Shown here one piece after another: positions 1-8,210 of a DNA stretch of 64,000 nucleotides. Below the pieces are notes generated by a model. That model did no database searches, was not told the origin of the DNA, and saw only the letters and a program-made list of their open reading frames with translations. The stretch lies in assembly GCA_036399015.1 (NCBI GenBank), contig DASWNW010000034.1, positions 5,611-69,610 of the forward strand, written 5' to 3'. A program made the translations under genes and the position numbers. Position 1 is the stretch's first letter. Each line of letters starts with the position of its first letter. The DNA comes from QHVT01 sp036399015 (lineage in GTDB: Bacteria; Acidobacteriota; Thermoanaerobaculia; Gp7-AA8).

Positions 1-79
1 GGTCGTGCCGCACGACGGCCGCGTGACCCTGCGCTGCCTCAGCGGCGCGATCAACGCCGACTTCATGGAGCGCGAATGA
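1..79 (+). CDS. 3' end of an upstream polysaccharide-cluster gene (partial)
   Basis: An open frame runs in from the left edge (codons from base 2) and stops with TGA at 77-79; the last residues are FMERE. The start codon of the next glycosyltransferase overlaps this stop (ATGA), the coupling used throughout the cluster, so this is probably the C-terminus of another polysaccharide gene. Only about 25 residues are visible and no domain can be named. Confidence 0.6.
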   Translation, partial: VVPHDGRVTLRCLSGAINADFMERE

Positions 80-846
80 TCGACGTCATCGTGCTCGACG
101 TCGACGGAGGGCCGATGCTCGAGGAGTGTCTCGCCTCGATCCGCGCGCAGAGCATCGCGGCGAACGTCATCGTCTTCGACAACGGCTCGCGCGTCCCGGT
201 TCCCGGCGCGATCCGCAGCGAGAAGAACCTCGGCTTCGCCGGAGGTGCCAACGCCGCCTTCCGCCACAGCACCAGCGCGTACGTGGCGCTCGTAAACAAC
301 GACGTCGTTCTCGACCGCGACTGGCTGGCGACCGTCCGCGACGCGCTCGACCGCGACGAGAAGCTCGGCGCCGTGCAGACCATCATCCGCCGCCCCGACG
401 GCCGGCTCGACGGCGCCGGCATCGACGTCAGCGACGGCACCTACCGCCAGATCGGCCACGGCGCGCAGCTCGGGTCGCCGCTCGGGGTGGCGTGGGGCGT
501 CTCCGCCACCGCCACGCTCTATCGCCGGAGCGCCGTCGGCGAGCGGCTCTTCGACGAGCGCTTCTTCGCCTACTACGAGGACGTCGAGCTCTGCGCGCGG
601 CTGCGCGAGTCGGGCTGGCGGACCGCCGTCCTGCCGGTGGTGAAGGCGACGCATCGCGGCTCTCAGAGCGCCAGCATCCTCGGCCGCGACGCCATCCGCC
701 TCCGCACCCGCAACCGCTATTTCGTGGCCCGCCTGCATCGCGGCGCCGGCCGCATCCGCGCGCTGCTGTGGGAAGATGCGCGGCTCGCGCTGCACGGCCG
801 TACCTCACTGCGCGGCATCATCGAAGGTCTATGTTCTCCGTTGTAG
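76..846 (+). CDS. Glycosyltransferase family 2 protein
   Basis: A 256-aa GT-A fold glycosyltransferase, likely adding a sugar to a lipid-linked polysaccharide intermediate at the cytoplasmic face of the membrane. The N-terminus has the GT2 nucleotide-binding strand (MIDVIVLDVDGG), followed by VIVFDNGS, the NLGFAGGAN motif and the acidic VNNDVVLD segment in the DxD position. The later FFAYYEDVELCARL segment is the ED catalytic-base motif of rhamnosyltransferase-like GT2 enzymes. It is shorter than many GT2 proteins and lacks a C-terminal membrane segment. The start overlaps the upstream stop and its own end overlaps the next gene by 16 bp, so translation is probably coupled. The sugar specificity cannot be read from the sequence. 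Confidence 0.85.
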   Translation: MIDVIVLDVDGGPMLEECLASIRAQSIAANVIVFDNGSRVPVPGAIRSEKNLGFAGGANAAFRHSTSAYVALVNNDVVLDRDWLATVRDALDRDEKLGAVQTIIRRPDGRLDGAGIDVSDGTYRQIGHGAQLGSPLGVAWGVSATATLYRRSAVGERLFDERFFAYYEDVELCARLRESGWRTAVLPVVKATHRGSQSASILGRDAIRLRTRNRYFVARLHRGAGRIRALLWEDARLALHGRTSLRGIIEGLCSPL

Positions 847-1925
847 TCCACACGCCCGACGTCGTCGGCGACCGCATGGCGGGACCGGGCATCCGCGCCT
901 GGCATCTGGCGGCGGAGCTGGCGAAGCACTTCCCTACGAAGCTGATCGCCAAGCGGGAAGGGACGGCGCCGGAGGACGTGACGCTGATCTCGCACGGGTC
1001 GTCGGAGGCGAGCAAGGCGCTGCGGGAGGCGAGCGTGCTGATCGGGCAGCCGGCGCGCGGCTTCGGGAAGCGGCACGACGGGCAGCGGATCGTCTACGAC
1101 CTCTTTGACCCGACCGTGCTGGAGCTGCGCGAGCTCTATGGCAACTCGCCGTCGATCCGCCAGCGCATCCACCTGGCGGCCGAGTGGTGGCGGCTCTCCA
1201 CGGCGCTGATGAGCGCCGACCTCCTCGTCTGCGCCGCGGCCAAGCAGCGGGAGTTCTACGAAAAGCTGCAGAGCAGCGACACCCGCTGGATCGAGGTGCC
1301 GTTCGGGATCGACCTCGCCGACACCCGCGGCTGCGCCAAGCCGCAGGACAACCTGGTGGTCTGGGGCGGCGGAGTGTGGGAGTGGCTCGATCCGGCCACG
1401 GCGGTGGAGGCGATCGTCCGCGTCAACCGCGACGGCCTCCGCTCCAAGCTCCTCTTCCTCGGGCGCTCCCGTCCGAATCGCGACCTCATCGACCGCCGGC
1501 GCGACGACCGCTTCGAGCGGCTCCTCGAGCGGGGGGAGGGGCACGTGTCGGCGAACGCGGACTGGGTACCCTACAAGGAGCGGCTGTCGTGGCTGCGGGC
1601 GGGCAAAATCGCTATCATGCTGCACCGTCGTACGGCGGAGGCCGATTACTCGATCCGCACGCGTCTCTTCGACGCGATCGCGGCCGGGATCCCGGTCATC
1701 GCCTCCGCCGGGGGGTTCGCGGCAGATCTCGTGGAGAAGGAAGGCCTCGGCATCGTCGTGCCGCCGGGGGACGCCGGCGCGGTCGCGGCAGCGATCCGGC
1801 GGCTGCTCACCCACGACGAAGTACACTCCGCCTGCGTAGAAAGTCTCGAGCGCATCAGACCGCGGTTCGCGTGGGACGTCGTGACACGCCCGCTGGTCAG
1901 CGCGATCAAAGAATGGCAAACGTAG
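831..1925 (+). CDS. Glycosyltransferase, GT4/GT1-type (GT-B fold)
   Basis: A 364-aa protein starting MFSVVVHTPDVVGDRMAGPG. The frame is open much further upstream, but that stretch lies over the preceding glycosyltransferase and is shadow; ATG 831 gives the usual short overlap. The N-terminal GT-B domain has a Rossmann start (RMAGPGIRAWHLAAEL). The C-terminal domain has the nucleotide-sugar site IRTRLFDAIAAGIPVIAS followed by the GIVVPPGDAGAVAAAI stretch, typical of GT4 enzymes. It lies between GT2 genes and shares their operon; the stop overlaps the next start by 13 bp. Donor and acceptor are unknown. Confidence 0.82.
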   Translation: MFSVVVHTPDVVGDRMAGPGIRAWHLAAELAKHFPTKLIAKREGTAPEDVTLISHGSSEASKALREASVLIGQPARGFGKRHDGQRIVYDLFDPTVLELRELYGNSPSIRQRIHLAAEWWRLSTALMSADLLVCAAAKQREFYEKLQSSDTRWIEVPFGIDLADTRGCAKPQDNLVVWGGGVWEWLDPATAVEAIVRVNRDGLRSKLLFLGRSRPNRDLIDRRRDDRFERLLERGEGHVSANADWVPYKERLSWLRAGKIAIMLHRRTAEADYSIRTRLFDAIAAGIPVIASAGGFAADLVEKEGLGIVVPPGDAGAVAAAIRRLLTHDEVHSACVESLERIRPRFAWDVVTRPLVSAIKEWQT

Positions 1926-2917
1926 TCTTCGAAGTGCGGCAGGAAGCGCTCCCTCACACGGTGACGCGCCCGCTCGACCTGTCGATCCTCATCGTCACCT
2001 GGAACAGCGAGCGCTGGATCGACCGCTGCCTCCGCTCCATCCCCGCCGCCTGCGAGGGGCTGGAGTACGAGGTGCTGGTCCACGACAACGCCTCCGCCGA
2101 CGGCACCCTCGGCCACGTCGGCGATGCGCTGGTCATCCGCTCCATCAACAACGCCGGCTTCGCCGCCGGGACGAACCGCGCCTTCGCCGCCTCTCATGGG
2201 CGGTACGTCTTCCTGCTGAATCCCGACTGCGAGCTCCAGCCGCGCGCGCTCACCGTCCTCTTCGAGTTCCTGGAGCGGCACCCGCACGTCGCCGCGGCGG
2301 CGCCGCTGCTGATCGACGAGGGGGGCGACTCGCAGCGCGAGTTCCAGTTGCGGCGGCTGCCGTCGCTCACGTCGCTGGTCGCCGAGGTGCTGCTGCTGGA
2401 CAAAGTGTTCCCGGCGAACAAGATCACGGCGAGGCATCGCTACCGCGACCTCGACCTCACCGACCCGCAGCGCATCGAACAGCCGGCCGCGGCGGCGCTG
2501 CTGCTGCGGAGGGAAGTGGTCGACGAGATCGGGCCGCTCGACGAGCAGTTCTCGCCCGCCTGGTTCGAGGACGTCGACTACTGCCGCCGCCTCGCCGAGA
2601 AGAAGAAGGAAGTGTGGGTGGTGCCGGCGGCGCAGGCGCGCCACGTCGGCGGCGCGAGCCTCGAGCACATCTCCTTCGGCGACTTCGCCGACGTCTGGTA
2701 TCGCAACATGTGGCGGTACGGGCGGAAGTGGATGCGTCCCGCGCAGGCGGAGGCGCTCCGGTGGGCGATCATCGCCGGCATGCTGCTGCGCTGCGCGGTG
2801 GTGTTCGTGAAGAAGCCGCGCGCCGTCAGCCGCCGGGAAGGGTTCCGGGCCTACGCGAAGGTGCTGAGGAAGGCATTCGACAGATGGAGCGCGGACTCGT
2901 CTCCGTCGTCCTCGTAA
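1913..2917 (+). CDS. Glycosyltransferase family 2 protein
   Basis: A 334-aa GT2 enzyme with start ATG 1913 inside the previous gene's tail. After a short N-terminal extension, LSILIVTWNSERWIDRCLRS opens the GT-A domain. It is followed by VLVHDNASADGT, INNAGFAAGTNRAF, the NPDCEL acidic motif and the WFEDVDYCRRL catalytic segment. The C-terminal 60 residues contain a hydrophobic stretch (WAIIAGMLLRCAVVFV) that may attach the enzyme to the membrane. The layout matches rhamnosyltransferase-like enzymes of O-antigen and exopolysaccharide clusters. It overlaps the next GT2 gene by 34 bp. Confidence 0.86.
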   Translation: MANVVFEVRQEALPHTVTRPLDLSILIVTWNSERWIDRCLRSIPAACEGLEYEVLVHDNASADGTLGHVGDALVIRSINNAGFAAGTNRAFAASHGRYVFLLNPDCELQPRALTVLFEFLERHPHVAAAAPLLIDEGGDSQREFQLRRLPSLTSLVAEVLLLDKVFPANKITARHRYRDLDLTDPQRIEQPAAAALLLRREVVDEIGPLDEQFSPAWFEDVDYCRRLAEKKKEVWVVPAAQARHVGGASLEHISFGDFADVWYRNMWRYGRKWMRPAQAEALRWAIIAGMLLRCAVVFVKKPRAVSRREGFRAYAKVLRKAFDRWSADSSPSSS

Positions 2918-3831
2918 CCTGGAACAGCGCGCGGTATCTGCGGCGCTGCCTGGAGGGGATCGGGCGGCAGACGCATCCCAACGTCGAGCTGATCGCGGTC
3001 GACAACGCGTCGGCCGATGACTCCGTGGCGCTCGTCGCCCCCGCCGCGCAGAGGGTGATCCTCAACGACACGAACCGCGGCTTCAGCGCCGCCGTGAACC
3101 AGGCCATCGCGGTCGCGCGCGGCGAGTTCCTGCTCGTCGTGAACCCCGACTGCTTTCTCCTGCCGGAGTACGCGGAGCGGCTCGTGGAGGCGCTGTCGTC
3201 CGCGCCCGATCTCGGGTCGGCGACGGGGCTGCTGATCCGCGCGCGGGGGTTCGACATCGAGCCGACCGAGGAGATCGACTCCGCCGGCATCCGGATGACG
3301 CGCAACGGGCGGCATCTCGACATCAACGTGCGCCCCGCGTCACGGACGGAGGTCTTCGGCGTCAGCGGCGCGGCGGCGATGTTCCGGCTCGCGTTCCTGC
3401 GCGACGTGGCGCTCGACGGCGAGGCGCTGGACGAGGACTTTTTCGCCTATCGGGAGGACGCCGACCTCGCGTGGCGCGGGCGTCTGTACGGCTGGCGGGC
3501 CGTCTGCGAGCCGGCCGCGGTGGCGTATCACGTGCGGCGGGTGACGCCGGAGGCGCGGCGGGAACTGCCGCCGGAGGTCAACATGCACTCGGTGAAGAAC
3601 CGCTTCCTGCTGCGGCTGAAGAACCAGGGGGCGTATCTCGCGCTGCGGAACCTGCCGTTCGAGCTGGCGCGCGACCTGGTGGTGCTGGCGGCGGCGCTGA
3701 CGGTCGAGCGGACGTCGCTCCCGGCGTTCGCCTGGCTCTGGCGGAACCGGGCGAGGGTGCTGGCGAAGCGGCGGCAGATCCAGCGCCGGCGCAAGCTCAC
3801 CGACCGGCAGCTCACACGGTGGTTCGCGTGA
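2884..3831 (+). CDS. Glycosyltransferase family 2 protein
   Basis: A 315-aa GT2 enzyme beginning MERGLVSVVLVTWNSARYLR. Motifs in order are LIAVDNASADDSV, NDTNRGFSAAVNQAI, VVNPDCFLL (acidic metal-binding site), the SGAAAMFR acceptor loop and FFAYREDADLAWRG (catalytic base). It is similar in architecture to the preceding gene, so the two may be old paralogues. The C-terminal 80 residues are basic and partly hydrophobic. Start ATG 2884 was chosen because homology begins at once; the open frame upstream is shadow. The stop overlaps the GTG start of the next gene (GTGA). Confidence 0.86.
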   Translation: MERGLVSVVLVTWNSARYLRRCLEGIGRQTHPNVELIAVDNASADDSVALVAPAAQRVILNDTNRGFSAAVNQAIAVARGEFLLVVNPDCFLLPEYAERLVEALSSAPDLGSATGLLIRARGFDIEPTEEIDSAGIRMTRNGRHLDINVRPASRTEVFGVSGAAAMFRLAFLRDVALDGEALDEDFFAYREDADLAWRGRLYGWRAVCEPAAVAYHVRRVTPEARRELPPEVNMHSVKNRFLLRLKNQGAYLALRNLPFELARDLVVLAAALTVERTSLPAFAWLWRNRARVLAKRRQIQRRRKLTDRQLTRWFA

Positions 3832-5009
3832 GGCTGGCCATCCTCGGCACGCGCGGCGTCCCGGCGAACTACGGCGGCTTCGAGACGTTCGCCGCGGAGC
3901 TGTCGACGCGGCTCGTCGCGCGAGGGCACGAGGTGAGCGTCTACTGCCGGGAAGTTCCTCGGGGTTCCTCGGAAGTTCCTCGGGGTTCCTCGGAAGTTCC
4001 TCGGGGTTCCTCGGCCGACCTCGCTCCAGGAACTCCGAGGAACCCGAGGAACCCGAGGAACTCCGAGGAACCCGAGATCTGGAACGGCGTCCACCGCATC
4101 GTCCTGCCGGCGGCGCGGCACAAGTACCTGGAGACCGTCTCCCACGCCTTTCTCTCCGCGGTGGACGCGCTGCGGAGGGACTTCGACGCCGTCCTGGTCT
4201 GCAACGCCGCGAATGCCTTCGTCCTGCCGCTCCTCCGGGCAGGCCGGATCAAGACGGCCATCAACGTGGACGGGATCGAGCGGAAGCGCCGGAAATGGAA
4301 CGTGCTCGGCCGTGCCGTTTACTCGGCGGGCGAGGCGATGTCGGTCAGCTTCGCGGACGAGGTCGTCGCCGACGCGGAGGTCATCGCCCGCTACTACCGC
4401 GAGAATTACGCGGCGGAGCCCGTCACGATCCCCTACGGCAGCGATTTCCCACAGGAAGAGGACTCCGACATCCGCGAGCGCCTCGGCGTCCGCGACTACA
4501 TTCTCTACGTGAGCCGCTTCGAGCCGGAGAACAACCCGCTGGAGGTGGTGGAGGCGTACGAGCGACTGGCGGACGCGCCCCCGCTGGTCATGGTCGGCAA
4601 AGGACTGTATGCCCACGACTTAGTGGCCGAGCTGCAGCGCCACGCCAGCGAGCGGGTGCTGTTCCCCGGCGCGATCTACGGGCGCGACTACCGGACGCTG
4701 CAGCGGAACGCGCTCGTCTACATTCAGGCCACCGAGGTGGGGGGGACTCATCCGGCGATGATCGAGGCGATGGCCTCGGGTGGGGTGGTTCTGGCGCACG
4801 ACACGCCGGAAAACCGGGAAGTCGGCGGCGACGCGGCAGGTTACTTCTCGCTCAGGCCCATTGAGACATTGAGCGGAGTACTCCGCGAATGGCTGGCGAA
4901 CGCGGCGGTCCGGGAGCAATACCGGGCTCGGGCGCGGAAACGGGCAGGGGAGCTGTACTCGTGGGAGCGGGTCACCGGAGCCTATGAGCGCCTCTTCGCC
5001 AGGCTTTGA
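3828..5009 (+). CDS. DUF1972-type glycosyltransferase (GT4) with repeat-derived insertion
   Basis: A 393-aa GT-B enzyme. The N-terminal DUF1972 domain opens with VRLAILGTRGVPANYGGFET, the hallmark of rhamnosyltransferase-like GT4 proteins. The C-terminal domain has ILYVSRFEPENNPLEVVEAY and the donor-site region VGGTHPAMIEAMASGG. Residues 42-83 are foreign to the family. They consist of three EVPRGSS heptads, a short link and a proline/arginine/asparagine-rich stretch, and are encoded by an inverted-repeat element (3949-4076) inserted in frame in the loop between the first strands and the WNGVHRIVLPA segment. The rest of the protein looks intact, so the gene is probably functional. GTG start by overlap with the preceding stop; a GTG three codons upstream is possible. 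Confidence 0.85.
   Translation: MRLAILGTRGVPANYGGFETFAAELSTRLVARGHEVSVYCREVPRGSSEVPRGSSEVPRGSSADLAPGTPRNPRNPRNSEEPEIWNGVHRIVLPAARHKYLETVSHAFLSAVDALRRDFDAVLVCNAANAFVLPLLRAGRIKTAINVDGIERKRRKWNVLGRAVYSAGEAMSVSFADEVVADAEVIARYYRENYAAEPVTIPYGSDFPQEEDSDIRERLGVRDYILYVSRFEPENNPLEVVEAYERLADAPPLVMVGKGLYAHDLVAELQRHASERVLFPGAIYGRDYRTLQRNALVYIQATEVGGTHPAMIEAMASGGVVLAHDTPENREVGGDAAGYFSLRPIETLSGVLREWLANAAVREQYRARARKRAGELYSWERVTGAYERLFARL
3949..4076. repeat. Word-repeat hairpin inserted in frame in a coding sequence
   Basis: The left arm is three 21-bp copies containing GAAGTTCCTCGGGGTTCCTC (about 3950-4015). After a loop of about 10 nt, the right arm (about 4026-4075) carries complementary units of the type AGGAACTCCGAGGAACCCG. 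The arms can pair over most of their length. The 21-bp period keeps the host frame open. The same words occur between genes at 15125-15150 and 30155-30190. Confidence 0.85.
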
Positions 5010-5140
5010 AAATACTCGGAGAAACCGAACCGACGGAGTCGCTGAACGAGCACCAGGCGAAGCAACCAGCGCGGCCGGCCGTGCCGGCTAGACATTCACG
5101 GCTTCCGCTCCGTATATCGTTGCGGTATAGATAGATCCAG

Positions 5141-6586
5141 ATGCTGAAACAGAAGGCGCAGGTCGTTGCGCGCATCGTATTCGGGGCTGACCTCGCGTTG
5201 ACCTCGCTGGCGTTTTTCGCCGCCTTCTTCATTCGCGACGCAATTCTTCCCGTCCTCGACCCGGTCCACTTCCCGACCGGCCTCTTTCCCCTCCGCGAGT
5301 ACCTGAAGATCTACCCGCTGGTGCTGATCATCTGGTCGGCGCTGCTCTTCAGCTACAACAGCTACCACTCCCACCGCACCGTTCCCCTGACGCGCGAGGC
5401 GCTGACGACCATCCGCGTCGTCATGGTCGGCAACGTCCTCCTGGCGACGCTGGCCTACCTGCTGCCGCTGCGGCAGCTCTCGCGCGCCTGGTTCATCCTC
5501 TTCGCCGTGCTGGCGGCGATCTTCCTGGTCGCCGAGAAGATCCTCGTGCGCGTGCTCGCCCGCTGGGTGCGCTCCAAGGGCCTCAACTACCGCACGGTCC
5601 TCATCGTCGGCACCGGCCGCCGCGCCACCGACATTGCTCGGATGATCGTCGGCCACAAGTACTGGGGCTACAAGATCCTCGGCTTCGTGTCGGACGGCCA
5701 CCGCCTGTCGAACGGGTGGGCGCGCTACCGCGTCTACGGCAACGTCCCCGATCTGAAGCGCATCGTCGAGGGGCGGGAGATCGGCGAGCCGATCGACGAG
5801 ATCGTTTTCGCCGTCACCCGCAAGAAGCTCGACGAGATGAAGCAGATCTTCATCATGTGCGAGGAGCTCGGCATCCGCACCCGCGTGGCCATGAACATCT
5901 TCCAGAACCGCGTCGCGCGGCTGGAGCTGGAGGAGCTGGAAGGCGTTCCGTTCCTCACGTTCACCACCACTCCGTCGAACGAGACGCAGCTCGCGCTCAA
6001 GCGCTCGCTCGACGTGGCCGTCTCGCTGCTGCTCCTCACGCTCGCCTTCCCGGTGATCGGCATCGCCGTGCTGGCGATCAAGCTCACCTCGCCCGGCTCG
6101 GTGCTGTTCAAGCAGCAGCGCATCGGCCTGAACGGCCGCATGTTCACGCTCTACAAGTTCCGGACGATGATCGCCGACGCCCATTCGCGCCGCGAAGAGG
6201 TCGCGCATCTCAACGAGATGAACGGCCCGGTCTTCAAGGCGAAGGATGACCCGCGGGTGACGCCGGTCGGCCGCTGGCTGCGCCGCTTCTCTCTCGACGA
6301 ACTGCCGCAGCTCTGGAACGTGCTCAAGGGGGACATGAGCCTCGTCGGCCCCCGTCCGCCGATCCCGGAGGAAGTGGCCTCGTACCACCGCTGGCACCGC
6401 CGCCGGCTGTCGATGAAGCCGGGCCTGACCTGCCTCTGGCAGATCAGCGGCCGCAACGACATCCAGGACTTCGACCGCTGGATGAAGCTCGACCTGCAGT
6501 ACATCGACAACTGGTCGCCCGCGCTCGATCTGAAGATCCTGCTGCGGACGATCCCGGCGGTGCTCACCGGAAAAGGGGCGTCATAA
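5141..6586 (+). CDS. Polyprenyl-phosphate sugar-1-phosphate transferase (exopolysaccharide initiating enzyme)
   Basis: A 481-aa integral membrane protein that would transfer a sugar-1-phosphate from a nucleotide sugar to undecaprenyl phosphate, starting the lipid-linked repeat unit. The N-terminus has about four hydrophobic segments (residues 10-130). A CoA-binding-like Rossmann domain follows (about 145-260, TVLIVGTGRRATDIAR). The C-terminal bacterial sugar transferase domain (about 285-475) has KRSLDVAVSLLLLTLAFPVI, YKFRTM, SLDELPQLWNVLKGDMSLVG and KPGLTCLWQISGRND. This is the full WcaJ/PssY-type layout. It is the last gene of the glycosyltransferase run, after a 131-bp gap with no gene. 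Confidence 0.92.
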   Translation: MLKQKAQVVARIVFGADLALTSLAFFAAFFIRDAILPVLDPVHFPTGLFPLREYLKIYPLVLIIWSALLFSYNSYHSHRTVPLTREALTTIRVVMVGNVLLATLAYLLPLRQLSRAWFILFAVLAAIFLVAEKILVRVLARWVRSKGLNYRTVLIVGTGRRATDIARMIVGHKYWGYKILGFVSDGHRLSNGWARYRVYGNVPDLKRIVEGREIGEPIDEIVFAVTRKKLDEMKQIFIMCEELGIRTRVAMNIFQNRVARLELEELEGVPFLTFTTTPSNETQLALKRSLDVAVSLLLLTLAFPVIGIAVLAIKLTSPGSVLFKQQRIGLNGRMFTLYKFRTMIADAHSRREEVAHLNEMNGPVFKAKDDPRVTPVGRWLRRFSLDELPQLWNVLKGDMSLVGPRPPIPEEVASYHRWHRRRLSMKPGLTCLWQISGRNDIQDFDRWMKLDLQYIDNWSPALDLKILLRTIPAVLTGKGAS

Positions 6587-6674
6587 TCGGTTGTCGGTTC
6601 TCGGTTGTCGGTTGTCTGCGGTATTCCGCTGACCGGCACTCCACGGACAACTGACAACCGACAACCGACAACAT
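6587..6674. repeat. Word-repeat hairpin, GGTTGTC family
   Basis: The left arm repeats CGGTTGTCGGTTCTCGG-type words (6587-6614). The loop carries TCTGCGGTATTCCGC. The right arm is tandem GACAACCGACAACCGACAAC (about 6644-6672). It starts at the stop codon of the sugar transferase gene and may also act as its terminator. The same word and loop core recur at 42949-43026. Confidence 0.8.
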
Positions 6675-6685
6675 AGACTTCGGCC

Positions 6686-8065
6686 ATGCCGAAGCTCGAC
6701 CCCTCCACCACAGCCTTCCGCAAGGCCGCACACGAAGCAGTCGACTGGGTCGCCGACTACCTCGAGAACATCGACTCCTTTCCCGTGCTCTCGCGCGTGC
6801 AACCGGGGGAGATCGCGGCGCGGTTCGATGACGGCCCGTCGAACAGCGGCAAGGCGTACGAGGAGCTGTTCGCGGAGTTCCGCGAGAAGATCCTGCCCGG
6901 CATCACCCACTGGAACCATCCCTCGTTCTTCGCCTACTTCTCGATCACCGGCTCGCAGGCGGGGATCCTCGGCGAGCTGCTCTCGGCCGCCATCAACGCG
7001 AACGGGATGCTCTGGAAGACGTCGCCGGCGCTGACGGAGCTGGAGACGCTCGCGCTGCGCTGGCTCCGCGACGCGCTGGGGCTGCCGCCGAACCTCTTCG
7101 GCATCATCAACGACACCGCCTCGATCAACGTCTTTCTCGCGCTCGCCGCGGCGCGCGAGGCGCTGGGGCTGAACATCCGCACCGAGGGGATCGCCGGGCG
7201 CGACCTGCCGCCGCTGAAGATCTACTGCTCCGAGCACGCCCACTCTTCCGTCGAGAAGGGGGCGCTGGCCCTCGGCTTCGGCCAGAAAGGCGTCATCAAG
7301 ATCGCGGCGGACGAGCAGTTCCGGATGCGTCCCGACGCGCTGGAGGAGGCGATCGCGCGCGACCGTCAGGCCGGCGCGCTGCCGTGCGCCGTCGTCGCCA
7401 CCGCCGGCACCACCAGCACCGCCGCCGTCGACCCGCTCCGCGCCCTCGGCGAGATCGCGCGGCGCGAGCGCTGCTGGTTTCACGTCGACGCCGCCTATGC
7501 CGGCTCCGCCACGATCGTCCCGGAGTACCGCTTCCTCTGGGACGGCGTCGAGTACGCCGACTCCATCGTCACGAACCCGCACAAGTGGCTCTTCACGCCG
7601 GTCGACTGCAGCGTGCTGTACACGCGCCGCCCCGAAGTGCTGCGCGAGACGTTCTCGCTCGTCCCGGAGTACCTCAAGACGACCGACACTGCCGAGATCA
7701 ACTACATGGATTACGGCCTGCAGCTCGGCCGCCGTTTCCGCGCGCTCAAGCTCTGGCTCGTCCTGGAGCACTACGGGCTGGAACGGCTGCGGGAGGTGAT
7801 CCGCGGCCACGTCGGCCTTGCCGAGCGCCTCGCGGAAGAGCTGCGCAGGCGCGAGGACGTCGAGGTGATCTCGCAGTCGTTCAGCGTGGTCGTCTTCCGG
7901 CTGCGCGCCGGTGACGAGGCGACGATGGCGCTGCTCGAGGAGTACAACGCCAGCGGGAAGCTCTTCGTCTCCCACACGAAGCTCGACGGCCGGTACTGCG
8001 TGCGCGTCGCGATCGGCAACGGCGCCACCGAGTGGCGTCACGTCGCGGAGCTGCTGCGGTTCTGA
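6686..8065 (+). CDS. Group II pyridoxal-phosphate amino-acid decarboxylase (aromatic amino acid decarboxylase family)
   Basis: A 459-aa cytosolic PLP enzyme of the DDC/tyrosine decarboxylase family. The N-terminal region (HWNHPSFFAYF, about 75-85), the HAHSS motif with the cofactor-stacking His (about 184-188), HVDAAYAGS with the PLP-binding Asp268, and NPHKW with Schiff-base Lys300 are all present. The length is typical of plant and bacterial aromatic-L-amino-acid decarboxylases. Tryptophan, tyrosine or phenylalanine is the likely substrate, but the family also includes aldehyde synthases, so the exact reaction is open. It stands alone between a hairpin and a convergent recQ gene. Confidence 0.9.
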   Translation: MPKLDPSTTAFRKAAHEAVDWVADYLENIDSFPVLSRVQPGEIAARFDDGPSNSGKAYEELFAEFREKILPGITHWNHPSFFAYFSITGSQAGILGELLSAAINANGMLWKTSPALTELETLALRWLRDALGLPPNLFGIINDTASINVFLALAAAREALGLNIRTEGIAGRDLPPLKIYCSEHAHSSVEKGALALGFGQKGVIKIAADEQFRMRPDALEEAIARDRQAGALPCAVVATAGTTSTAAVDPLRALGEIARRERCWFHVDAAYAGSATIVPEYRFLWDGVEYADSIVTNPHKWLFTPVDCSVLYTRRPEVLRETFSLVPEYLKTTDTAEINYMDYGLQLGRRFRALKLWLVLEHYGLERLREVIRGHVGLAERLAEELRRREDVEVISQSFSVVVFRLRAGDEATMALLEEYNASGKLFVSHTKLDGRYCVRVAIGNGATEWRHVAELLRF

Positions 8066-8079
8066 CGCCGTCCTGACAG

Positions 8080-8194
8080 CCCCTCATCCGGCCTTCGGCC
8101 ACCTTCTCCCCGCACGCGGGGAGAAGGGCTACCTGCCGTTGGCCCCTCGCCCCGCTTGCGGGGAGAGGGTGCCGCGCAGCGGCGGGTGAGGGGC
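8080..8194. repeat. REP-like palindromic intergenic repeat
   Basis: Nested inverted repeats of the kind CCCTCATCCGGCCTTCGGCC, TCTCCCCGCACGCGGGGAGA and CCCCGCTTGCGGGGAGAGGG, closing with GGGTGAGGGGC. It lies between the convergent decarboxylase and recQ genes and could terminate both. A close relative is at 63694-63803. Confidence 0.8.
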
Positions 8195-8210
8195 CGTCAT
8201 TCGTGCCCGA

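Noticed and set aside
5010..5140. A small gene between the last GT and the sugar transferase
   Set aside because: No frame with a ribosome site and sensible length was found; the gap is only 131 bp.
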